From contig NC_089856.1 of the NCBI RefSeq assembly GCF_036373705.1, forward strand, positions 26,060,298-26,124,297: a DNA stretch of 64,000 bases, read 5' to 3'. This document shows, piece after piece, positions 29,263-54,361 of this stretch (the stretch's first letter is position 1; each line of letters starts with the position of its first letter). A model generated the notes under the pieces. The model made no database searches, was not told the origin of the DNA, and saw nothing but the letters and a program-made list of their open reading frames with translations. Source of the DNA: Amia ocellicauda. Lineage: Eukaryota > Chordata > Actinopteri > Amiiformes > Amiidae. The translations under genes were made by a program, and so were the position numbers.

Positions 29263-30060
29263 CTCCAGTAGAACTGTTTCTAACTGGAGTGAGGTTGTTA
29301 GTGGAGTTCCACAGGGATCAGTACTAGGGCCTGTGCTTTTTCTAATTTATATTAATGATCTGGATGCTGGGATAGTTAGCAAACTTGTCAAATTTGCAGA
29401 TGATACTAAAATAGGTGGGTCAGCAGCTACAATCTCAGCAGCACAGGTTATTCAAAGGGACTTAGATAATATTCAGTTGTGGGCCGATACCTGGCAGATG
29501 AAATCCAATGTGGACAAGTGCAAGGTAATACATGCAGGTTACAAAAAATATCCACTATAATTTGACTATGGGAGGAATAGAACTAGATGAAGTAACACAT
29601 GAGAAAGACCTAGGAGTCTATGTGGACTCCTCACTTTCTCCATCCAAACAGTGTGGGGAAGCAATAAAAAAGGCAAACAGATTATTAGGGTATATTGTCA
29701 AAAGTGTAGAATTTAAAACAAGGGAAGTAATGTTAAGACTGTACAATGCACTAGTTAGGCCTCATTTGGAATACTGTGTGCAGTTCTGGGCTCCACACTT
29801 CAAGAAAGATATCACTGCTCTAGAGGCAGTTCAGAGGAGAGCAACCAGACTTATTCCAGGTCTGAAGGCAATGGCCTACTGAGAGACTGAGGGAACTGAA
29901 CCTTCTCACCCTGGAACAGAGGAGACTATGTAGGGACTTGATTCAAGTCTTCAAAATCATGGAAGACATCAAACCAGAGCAGCTTTTCCAGATCAGCAGG
30001 GGCACCTGGGACACAAATGGAAATTGGGCTTCATGGCATTCAAGATGTAAAACAGGAGAC
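29263..30060 (+). mobile_element. CR1-like LINE fragment (reverse transcriptase 3' part)
   Basis: Two + strand frames overlap at about 29540-29560. They encode the end of a non-LTR reverse transcriptase: [20 protein letters not shown], then FADDTKI with the catalytic FADD box, then DLGVYVDSSLSPSKQ, LVRPHLEYCVQFWAPHFKKD and VQRRATRLIPG, the CR1-clade C-terminal pattern. A further frame change at about 29877 leads into RLRELNLLTLEQRRL and FKIMEDIKPEQL. The 5' part is missing, as usual for truncated LINE copies. It lies in the STAG1/PCCB gap and is dead. Confidence 0.88.
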
Positions 30061-30254
30061 AAATGAGTGAATGTCATCAAGAATAAAATGTCACAATAGA
30101 AAGTGGTTAAAAAAAAAAGTGTGTAGACTACACCAGCCCCCCCACAACTGCACAATCCAGTGAAAGCATATTGCAGTTAATACAGGACAAATGTTTTCCC
30201 CAGATACAAGATGGAATATTGTCTGACAGCATTTTTTTTCCTGTTGAAAAACTT

Positions 30255-30260
30255 TTTATT
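30255..30260 (-). terminator. PCCB: PCCB polyadenylation signal (candidate)
   Basis: TTTATT on the + strand reads AATAAA on the coding strand, about 90 bp past the PCCB stop codon (30350-30352). This implies a short 3'UTR. Confidence 0.6.
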
Positions 30261-30349
30261 TGATTGTATTAAAGATCTACAAGACAACCTTTCTTAAAAA
30301 GGAATTGAGGAGTCTGCTGTTACAAACTATCATTTTCTCTGGCACACAT

Positions 30350-39906
<9,557 letters not shown>

Positions 39907-39929
39907 GGTTGTAACCCTGCAACTTAGTC

Positions 39930-40085
39930 CTTTCCAATTGGCTAAGGGGTTTCTCTGTCTCAACCAATCGGCTCCTTCTCTTCTCTCGGCGGAACAAATC
40001 TGGACGGTCGACAGCGCAGTAGGGTCGTGCAGATTCCCGCTGTTTTGCACAGATCTGCTCTTTGCTTGTAATATTATTGGTTCAG
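39930..40085 (-). promoter_or_regulatory. PCCB: PCCB proximal promoter with CCAAT boxes
   Basis: Just upstream of the PCCB start lie CCAAT at 39934-39938, overlapping ATTGG at 39937-39941, CCAAT at 39964-39968 and ATTGG at 40076-40080. No TATA box is evident. Several NF-Y-type sites in a TATA-less setting fit a housekeeping metabolic gene. The transcription start is not determined. Confidence 0.5.
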
Positions 40086-40089
40086 AGGT

Positions 40090-41600
40090 GCAGATCTGCT
40101 GAAATCTGCGCAACGAACGCAATCCGATTATGCAAAGCGCAAGCTGCAAAGAGGTTTGGTTGAGGGAGACCTGCACGACTGGTCAGGGTCCTTACTTTAT
40201 CATCATGCATTACCATATTGTTGTTTTTTCATCTTTTTATCAATAGATATGCATCAATTGACTCAGTTAACCCAACTGGAATGTTGATCTGGATTTAGAT
40301 ATATTTATCTAGGCTGCAATAACAAAGTGAATATAATGTAGCATTTAAACTCTGAAAATATAATAATTATGTTTAGTTAAGGATTCAGTTAATGAATCAC
40401 CGAATAACATTGTTTCAACGGGAGGCAGTACTGTAATACATGTACCAATGCACACCTTATGGGTACAAATAACATGACCAGGAAGGAAGTACGATTTGAT
40501 ATGCTGAACGTTTCGTTATGTCATGTAGTGTAGCCTAAAACTGTAGGTTATTTTTATTAACATTGACGTTGATGATGAAAAAATACCATGGCAACTTGCG
40601 GAGGAGCCATCACCCAGCAGCGGATGGAGCAGATTGCTGCTGATGATGTGTGTGCGTGTGTATACATATATGTAATGCTCATGTGACAGAGCGGCAGGGA
40701 CACTGCCCACAAATGTTTCGGAAAAACGAAGCTTTCCGACAACTTACGAAGCAGCCATAATGGATTTTGAATGCGGTATGTCACATAAACCAAGACAAAA
40801 GCATACATCCTGGTTTCTTGATCAGATTTGTTTTATTGTTGTGTGTGCGTGTTTTGCTCGGTCGTCGCTTACTGTATTTGAAACGGCACTAGCCTCTGGC
40901 GACAAATCCCATCTTAAATCTCAATTTGTCAAACCACCGGAAACAACGGTCTACTCCAGCACCCATAATAAGACGCCTACGTTAGAAATGATATTTGTAG
41001 CGTATGTCTTCATATATTTATGTTGTTAAAATAAAATTGATCTTAACATGAAGATGGACAGATATATAGTTTGATACCAGATTACATGTATTAAATAAAA
41101 CATACGAATGCAGGAAAGTTGGCTTTTTAATCGGCAATATAGTGATGCATGTTTTTTTCTAAAAATCCGTGCATTATTTTCTTCAGAAGAAAAGAAACTG
41201 ACGCAGATTGCCGATTAGTCATTCTACAGTCTGTCCAGGATTATCCTCGTCTGCTAGCGCTGCACATTTGTAACACATGAATACATTTGCTAGATGTGTT
41301 GTTTTCTTAGTTTGAACACGGAACGGATGAATAAGGTAAATCAGAGAGGACTGGAAATATCCGACGGTGAAATGAACTCATTTAGCTGATCAACAATCGT
41401 ATGGCAACGAACAGCAATATTCGTTCATAAGACCATTTATATTCACCGGCTTTATTTAGACTAATGTTTTGGGATTTTAAAATACAAACGTGGTAAACCG
41501 TTATTATACCTTAACGGAAAGGCATACTATAGTCTACGGAAGGCCAGAACATAGTTTTAAGTGCCGTGAAATGAAGCACACAAAGCGAGTGAGAGGGTGG
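40090..41600. other. PCCB/MSL2 intergenic interval, no gene recognised
   Basis: Mostly AT-rich, unique-looking sequence between two divergent genes. It contains a short (GT)n-like stretch near 40646-40672 and an RFX-like X-box at 40582-40595. The 89-codon ORF at 40760-41029 has no recognisable domain and is not called. Confidence 0.6.
40582..40595 (-). promoter_or_regulatory. RFX X-box-like motif
   Basis: On the minus strand it reads GTTGCCATGGTATT, which matches the palindromic X-box pattern GTTNCCATGGNAAC except at the last two bases. It lies between the divergent PCCB and MSL2 genes. Motif only. Confidence 0.35.
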
Positions 41601-42560
41601 CTCCCCCACACCGCTCTGCCCATTCTTCCTGCTGCATTGTGTTTATTAAGAAAAAACTCCTTACGTAACCAAGGGAACCACGTTATCGCGCGAGTTTTGG
41701 GTTATAATCTCGCGAGATGTGAATCGCAGCGCCCCCCTCCTCCTCCTTCTTATATGCGGAGAGGAAAAAAAAAAAAAAAAGGAGGGGAGAAACCTCCATA
41801 GCTATAGCAGACTGTTGAATTATAAATACATATTAACATCAAACCGCAAGCAATCTTGGAGAAGGAAAAAAACGCATCCAGAAGCGAAGTGGAACCCGAA
41901 TCAAGCAAACACACAACGTAGCTCCTGCTGGCTCTTCGAAACCCACCCGGGAGGACGGAAAAGGAGGGATAAATCCAAAGAAAAGAAAAAAAGCGGCCTA
42001 TTTTTGATCCAAATCTCCCGGAGCCCCTACTGCAGCCTCGACCCCGCCGGAAAGATCTCGCAGCGTGAAAATGGACGGGTTGAATTGCTAACTTTATTCT
42101 GCTGAAAGCAAAACAGGAAGTGTGTGTGTGAGCCCTTCGCTCAGTCGCTCGCCGGAGGTAAGGAGAGGAGAGTGAGAAGCGGCCTGTTTTGTTTTTGCAA
42201 CGACACCGCCATGGCATGAGCAGCCGCGTCGGACAATAAACACCATTCGTGCCGGCCTGCTCACTCCCTCGCAATCCCTGAATGCATTGGATCAGAGCAG
42301 CATCGGGGGGAGGAAGAACGGCAGTGTTTGCCCCAGAAGAAAGCCCTCGATTCAAAGGGGCTCGGTTGGGATTTCTGGCCAGACTGCCTGTACTACCACT
42401 GGGGATTGGAAGCCAGGTTTGACTCGACCGTGAGCAGAGCGCCACCAGTGTTTTGTTGTTGAATATAGCTAATAATAACAATAATAGGAATAACGCGGCT
42501 GATATGGAAGACAAGTGATCCGCTTTGGGGAATCGAGACCAGGAGCAATAATCCGGACTT
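41600..42560 (+). promoter_or_regulatory. MSL2: MSL2 CpG-rich promoter and 5' leader
   Basis: CpG density is clearly higher here than elsewhere in the window. TCTCGCGAGA at 41708-41717 is the known CGCG-type element of TATA-less vertebrate promoters, suggesting transcription starts near 41720. A run of about 16 A follows at 41764-41780, then GC-rich leader. Long ORFs on both strands (for example 41750-42514 minus) have biased composition and no domains; I read them as leader sequence, not genes. Confidence 0.6.
41708..41717. promoter_or_regulatory. TCTCGCGAGA promoter element
   Basis: Perfect 10-bp palindrome in the CpG-rich sequence upstream of MSL2. In vertebrates this motif marks strong TATA-less, often bidirectional promoters. 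Seen directly; activity is inferred. Confidence 0.65.
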
Positions 42561-43021
42561 CTTATGGACTTTTAAATTTCATCAACTTCAGTTTTGGATG
42601 AACTGTTTTATGTGATGATGTTCATTTGGGCGTATTTCGTGCCATGGAAGAGAGGAAAGCGCTAAGCCAGACGGGTGCTGCGCTGCCGTTGTTTTACTCA
42701 ATGTTTCTGAATGCAGACTGTTTTGTGTGAGTCCGTTGATTGCACATTTGTACATCTAATCAGTCTCCCTTACACCGGGGGGAGGGGGGGGATACACAGT
42801 TGTTGTTTTTTTTTATCCCCGGAATTGTGCCGCACTTCATTTTATTCACCCATGCTGAATGCAAGCTCCTCGCCCTCCTTGGAAACTGGGGTTGGAGTAG
42901 TACCGGACCTTGTCCATATTAACAGCATCTGGCTTCGATATCTTCCAGTGTAAACGGGCGGATCTGTTGCGTGTTGTTATTTTTCTCCAGAACTGGATCT
43001 ATCTGGTGCGAAGTTGCTGCG

Positions 43022-47829
<4,808 letters not shown>

Positions 47830-50220
47830 GCTCTACTAAGGTGATCCTCCCTTAAACCAGGTTTTACAGGGAGGTTGGGGAAGCAAGGGAGGAGTCACTA
47901 CAATATTAAGGCAGCTATGGTTCTGTTCCAGTTCAGTTTAAAAGTAATTGCCAAAGCTCCTGCCTGTAAATCCCTTGTATCATGTGTTCTGTCTGACACA
48001 CTGCTGCAGTTTTGATCGAGGAGAGTATTGTTACTGTAAGTGATCTACTACAAGTGATTTATACTTCACGATCTTTGGCAAGAGAAACTTGACCTCATTG
48101 TTGCGGGTCATGCTCTGTGCATAATCAAATAAAAGGTTCAGGTAAAGAGACATGTTCAAGAAATGGTACCTGCAATGTCAGTAGAGAATGGGTTGTATTT
48201 ATAATCTTTTGTATACAAATTTAATGAATTCCATTTAAAAAACAAAACAAAAAACATTTTAAGATATATTTTATAAGTTACATTAACAACATTTGCAGTA
48301 TTTATTGGATGTCATCTAACATAGAGTACTGTCTATTTAGGGCATCATCAGGATACCATTTCTACAGATGCAAGGTGGTGAAATGCAGTATGTACAGTTT
48401 GTCTAAATTATGTTACTGTCCTGTTTGTGTTAGTTTCTGCTGTCTCAAATATTTTTTTCACCTTCGGGGCATTGAAAAACAAAATTGTAACATACCTGTA
48501 ACATAGCATTTCCACAAAAATGAAAGTTAAAACAAGACTATAAATGTTGATTTTTATTCTTCCCCTTCTCCCTTCTCCCTTCCCCTCCCGAATGTAAAAT
48601 ATGTGTTTTATATAGTCGAGCACACAGCCTTGGTAACCTCCCTCCACAATGTGCACAGTACTCCCCCAGCAGTTATGAAATGAGCATTGTCTTCAATGCT
48701 ATAGTCTGCAGGCAAGGATTCAGTCTCTGCCACTCAAATAGATAGGTGGAAATCTGCTTTATCTGCACTTCATGTCGGCAGAGACTTGGATTTAAGCACT
48801 TAGTGTGATTAATACGCCAAATAACGATGGAACCTATTTGGTAAAACATAGCAATATTCCTTCACAACAGTAACTGTTCCCCCTAAGTGTGAGTTTACAT
48901 GACATTCACATCCATGATCGGTTATGCAGGATGATATCTAGATATCTTCGTACATACAGCATTGCAAAATTTAAGGCCACCTCTCTTTTACATCTGTGTT
49001 GCATCTCATCCGTCAGACCAGGAACATGCAAAAGCATCAGGGTAATGTTTCTAGGAATTTCAGGGGGTGGGAGTTGTCAGCATTACTCATGTCCAAAAAT
49101 AATCGGATTAATTTGTGCATGCAGAATTAAATGTTTCATACAGCCAAGAATTCATGGCATACAGGCAACGGGCATTGCGACTGTGTGCATGCAAGTTTTC
49201 AGACATTTCTAGGTCCTTGCATTGGTCTTTGTTTTCAGTGCACAATGTGTAGTGAAAACAGCATTTTGTTCACCCCATCTACCCCCCCATTCCTCCATTA
49301 ATATTGTCCCAGAAAGCATTGTTTTTGCAGCCTGACAATATAGAACCTATTTGATTTGGCACACAGCATGCACAATGACAGTTCTTCACCCAGTGTACAG
49401 AATAAAGAATGTGCAGGTATTCTCTGACAGATATGATGGCACCCTCTGTTTTGTAGTTTTACCTGGTGTCATTTCCTGTGAATGTGGTCAGGTAGTGTTT
49501 TTTGAAGCCATAGGAAAAAAAAATGTGATTTGTGTCCCGTCTGTATTTCTTTTGTTTTTTTGTTTGTTTGTTTGTTTTGATTTGCAAGAGTTGGAGAAAA
49601 AACAAAACAAAAAAAACTATTTTTGATAATGAGTAAACGGTGGAAAATGCCATGTAGTTTTCTTGTGTTTTTTTTGTCAACTTACGCACATGATTTTATT
49701 CCCCCCCCCCCCCCAATACCTCAGTTTTTTAAACTGTTTTGCATTTGTATTGTGATTTCTGTATGTTGACCAAAAAGAAAACATGATATAAAAAAACAAC
49801 AAAAAAAGACCCCATCAAGCCAACCCATCACCAACAGTGTTGGTGCTTAAAAAATACTCGTGTGTTTACGACTCCACCGTTGTATTAGAAAACTGGTGTA
49901 AACAGCAGTTAACATTTCATCAATTGCAGAGTTTTAATAAAATGGTTGATAACGCTATTGTTAGGGCTCTAAACTGACCAAATATATAAAGAGTGCTACA
50001 CTGTTAGACCAGGTAATGTAGTGGTCAGTGAGATTAGAAAATAGAACATGCTTTCTTTTCATTTGCAAACTTGGTTATTGGTTAGAGCCCTGATTACAGT
50101 TTTGTTGTTGTTGATAGTTCAAGTTGCTGGAAACAAGTTTCCCTGTTATTGCTGGTATATTCACTGCCACATTTTAAAACATGTAATGCAATGATCAATA
50201 AATGATAGTTTTCTACTGCA
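47830..50220 (+). other. MSL2: MSL2 3'UTR (approximate)
   Basis: Non-coding AT-rich sequence follows the TGA at 47827-47829. AATAAA hexamers at 48128-48133, 49936-49941 and 50197-50202 suggest alternative ends, the longest giving a 3'UTR near 2.4 kb, which fits the long UTR known for vertebrate MSL2. A poly-C run lies near 49701-49714. No coding sequence is seen. Confidence 0.5.
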
Positions 50221-53031
50221 ATGTTGTAGATATGTTAAAAAAACGGGCTCTGATCTGTTGTGCATCGAACTGGCCTTCAAGTAACAGGTAATATTCATAT
50301 TCCTTGTGCAGCGACTCCATTGTCATGCAGGCTTATCGTTTGTGATCGAGTGAGTTAAATTTAATCAAATATTAGTATTATGCTCCACAATTATTTAAAT
50401 ATTTGCACAACCATTAACTAAGTTTGTCAAATGTTTTGAAGCTAATTTAATATATTAATTTAAACACTTATCTAAAAGATAGTCCACCCCTGAGGATTAA
50501 GAAAGGGAATGCTAACTTTTTCTACAAACCTCCAATTGTGTATTTGCATTTTTAGGACAGAACCATGCATAATTCAGTTGATATTGACATACTTCCAGGA
50601 TATTGTCAGAAGAATATGTTTTAAAAAAAAGTAACCCCCCTGGGGTTTCTTTAAACCAGATCTTAACATTTTATTTGTAGGATTGGAATTCATTGAAGAT
50701 TGTAAATCTGAATACACTATCAATTTCCCTCCACAAATGTGTAATAACATCCCCAAAATATAATTGCACATACTAGTTACCTAGTTTGTAAACCCACTTC
50801 CTCCAATTTTCTAAGATGGGAAAATAGTCTATAGTCCACTGTACATAAAGTATTTATCTGAACAGCTGCACCAGATTTAATAGCACTGAACTAGTACCTA
50901 TTTTGTTTCTCATGGTTTCTCATTGTTCCCTGTAAATAAGGAAGTTGGTAAGTTATACAAAAGGTGACCTGTAATATAAAAACTACAAACACCTTGTGTA
51001 GTCTCAAGAAACAAGAAAGCCTGTTCTGTACATTACTTTGCAATAGCTCTTGCTTATTTGAATCCTCAAATTGCTGTTCCTATCTAGGTTTCTTCTAATT
51101 ATAATTTAGCAAGGAGGGCTATTCCATGATTCAAACCACAGAATTAATTTCTAGTTCCAAAATATATGGTCATTCATTTAAAACAATTGTAATACTTTCT
51201 GTACATTCTACATGTGTCTTCTACATCTAGGAAACGCTAAATAATAAATTTGCTTATATTGATTAGTATGTGAACGAAATAGGAAATTACAACTTTTAAA
51301 CTTTATTTAATTTCAGAATTCCAAAGGAAAAAGTAAAGCCATGCTAACACAAGCACTGTCATCGTTACACTTCCAAGTGGGATGGATACCACTTGCCTCT
51401 TGCATCTTTTGCAAACAAAACATTACACATGGAACAAAAGCTAAAACCTAAGAATTAAAAGTTGCACCAAGCAGTTTGGATAGCTTAAGCAGCTGCCTTT
51501 TTCTGTACAAAATTTCTGATTTGCATAGAGCTAAAAAAAAAAAAAAATACAAGTTGCATGTATTTATTTTCCTCAAGTTTTGTTTTAGGCAGTTGGTAAA
51601 TGGTTGCTGAAATCATTCTATTAAAGTGTGTTACAAGTACAGCAGTTTTATTGCTTAGTAAGCTAATACTAACAAAAATGTCTACTAATACATCAAAACC
51701 AGTTGAAACATCCAGTTGATTGTCTTCATACGGTGAATTCTGTCAGGATTCCTCCCTAATTTCACCTAGCTTGATTGAGTATAATATAACACGCAGTACA
51801 ATTATTTAAAACCATGCCACTCAGTGGCGGAACAGATCAATTGGGAAAATAAAATACAAAGATTTACAATGGCTATAGAAAATTGTCCTATTGCAAGTGT
51901 AAAAACAGTTGTACTACAGAAAGAGCTACATGTGGCACATATTACAATATAAACTGCAACTTGGCACTTTTTGCAATATAATATTTTACACTACTTACAA
52001 AATATATATATAATATATATATTAGAAGTTGTGTACAGTACAATTAATTCATGGAGACTAGCTTGCCTAGTACCAGCCTTATGATACTGGAGCAAAATAA
52101 TCTAAAATGTATATAAAATAAGAAGGTGCTGTACAAGCATTTATGGATATGAGCAAAAGATAACCAATTTTTGTCTGGCTACTGTGGAAACATGGTTGTA
52201 AATTCACAAAACAATATACATTATATCAAATGTAATTTTTTTACTAGTAAAGCTATGAAATACACACTGGTAATTAAAATATATATCATAAAAGCATTCT
52301 GAGAGGGTTATTATAACCATTGAAAATGACTGAAAAAAATGGACTGACTAGAGTTCATCACTAAGGCAATGATAAATTACAATAATCATCATTTAACTTT
52401 ACCTTTAAATTGTTTGAGATTCATAGGTAATGGCTCAATTCAATAGGTAAGATCTGAATTAGAAGTCAAATTGTATGATGCACACATCAAAGTACAACAT
52501 CTGAAAAAATACCTTCAAAGGACCTCAGTTGCAATAGAGCATAAAAACAAACATAAAAATTGCAAAGTGAGAAGTCGAATGACTTGATAATGCTAACTGA
52601 ATAGAAGATAATGTTAGTTGAAGTGAGCACCATTAGAGAGGGGGGAGATACCCTGAATAAAACCCAGAAGATTAAAAGTACCAGTACCTTTACAGAAAGA
52701 CATATTATGCTTTTATTCCTATTTACAATTACATTAATCAGGTTTTTACTTTACACTTTTGTTTTCTTTATTTAAATCTATAACTATGTCTATATTACAA
52801 GCTTGAAGGTAACCTTTTTATCTATCCATTTACCCTGACAATTTGACACCAAGGATCTGGCACTCGGAGCCTAATTCAGATTCTGAAACCTTTAACTCCC
52901 GATACATCTGTACACATATCTATAATCAGAATGACAAAGTACAATTCACACTTTTAATATTTCCTAGCACATGGCAGATAAAAGCATTTTACTTTGTTCT
53001 TGTTGTAAACACACACACACACATATATATT

Positions 53032-53032
<1 letters not shown>

Positions 53033-53115
<83 letters not shown>

Positions 53116-53118
53116 CTT
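53033..53118. repeat. TCTC-(TA)n-GAGA palindromic microsatellite
   Basis: A short CT stretch, about 13 TA units and then a 50-bp GA stretch with one AAAG interruption. CT and GA flank a self-complementary TA core, so the whole can fold back. Confidence 0.9.
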
Positions 53119-53636
53119 CCTCCAAGCTACAGAAACAGGGCCCAGGGACTTATAATTCAAATACTTACAAAATAAGATTAAATTAACCCACTGGGTAATA
53201 CTGAGGAAACTTTTACAAAAATCTTAGTTTAGCTTTTCCATTAGTTTTAATATAAAGTATAAATTCAAAGCCTGACCATTTCGTTTTTCTTTACCAAGAC
53301 TGTTATGGGCAATGCTAAACATACAACTGTGAACTAAGGATGGTGTAATGGCAAATATGTTTGCTATGGATGAAGAATGCATTGTTTTTGTGGTAAAGAA
53401 TACCTTGGGTGCTCCCTTATTTTTCTACTTTACATTGTTAATCAAAGAGAGGACACTTTGCCACTTCCAGACAACTGAGCTCTGCACTGGCTCACATGGG
53501 ACAAACTGGAGATTCAATGTTGTGGTTGTTGCAATTTATGACCACAAGGTGGAGATGTAGAGTAAATAAATCAATTGTTCAAATTATTGGAGGACCCCCT
53601 TGCTTTGTGTGGAGATTTTCCTTGTGGCAGACACTT

Positions 53637-53824
53637 GGACCCTGTTCCTCATACCTGATTTAACTAATTCAGGCTAATCAGCCGGATTCAGTTAATCTGA
53701 TAATTTAAGACAGTATATCTCCTATGATAATTGACTCTGAGGAAGAGAAAAAGCCAGACTTCTGTCAAGTTATCCTGAAAGTTATATGGCCAACTCAGTT
53801 AGGCAGCTTTGAGGAACGGGGCCC
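53637..53824. mobile_element. Candidate MITE (about 188 bp)
   Basis: GGACCCTGTTCCTCA at 53637-53651 is the inverted counterpart (13 of 15) of TGAGGAACGGGGCCC at 53810-53824. The interior is non-coding. Size and structure fit a non-autonomous DNA element; the family and target duplication are not determined. Confidence 0.5.
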
Positions 53825-54361
53825 TGTTTGTGAGAACCCTAGGCTGCTTGGATTTAACAACAACAAAAACATGGAAATGCAGATGTACCAGCCAATGTGC
53901 AATAAATGGTTGAAGCCCCTGTCTAAGCAACACAGCTTTTCATGTGTGTTTAAATACATTTTATAAATAACATCTAAAACAGAGGTAAATAAGCAACTGA
54001 ATTTACCCATGGTGTCCAAATCTGCCAGAAGCTCATGAAGAAAGATGTCGATACCTCCTGATACAGAATGGAAACTCCTGACTAGGTCTACATATTAAGA
54101 CATATTGCACAGAAAAAGCCTTTTGGTTTAGAAGCAGCTCTATTGCACACTCACAATGTCCTTTTATGTGTAGAAAAAAAAAAAAAAATCCCTTCCAAAG
54201 GATAAAAGAAAAACAAAAAACAAACAAAAAAAACAGTTGTTATTTTTTCTTCCCATTCTTGTGGCTGGCTGCAGAGAGGTGAGACTCAGTAGGCAGTTGT
54301 GGGGTTGTGAAGTGGTGTTGGAGGGGTATGAGGGATACGGCTGTGACATCAATCTCACAAC

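Larger units (their letters stand above)
50220..54361. other. MSL2/PPP2R3A convergent interval, including PPP2R3A 3'UTR
   Basis: AT-rich, no recognisable gene. PPP2R3A transcripts (minus strand) must end here; TTTATT (AATAAA on the coding strand) occurs at 52767-52772, 52712-52717, 51562-51567 and 51302-51307, so the end cannot be fixed. It also contains a TA/GA palindromic microsatellite (53033-53118) and a candidate MITE (53637-53824). Confidence 0.5.

Noticed and set aside
39907..40176. In-frame 5' extension of PCCB exon 1 with upstream ATGs
   Set aside because: It covers the CCAAT-box promoter and lacks transit-peptide character. The ATG at 39906 begins a normal mitochondrial leader.
40760..41029. 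89-codon ORF between PCCB and MSL2, with a GTATGT donor-like site just after its start
   Set aside because: No domain or partner exon could be found. A short first exon of an unknown gene cannot be excluded but is not supported.
41719..42514. Long overlapping ORFs in the MSL2 leader on both strands
   Set aside because: CpG-rich composition lowers stop frequency. The sequences are low complexity without family resemblance.
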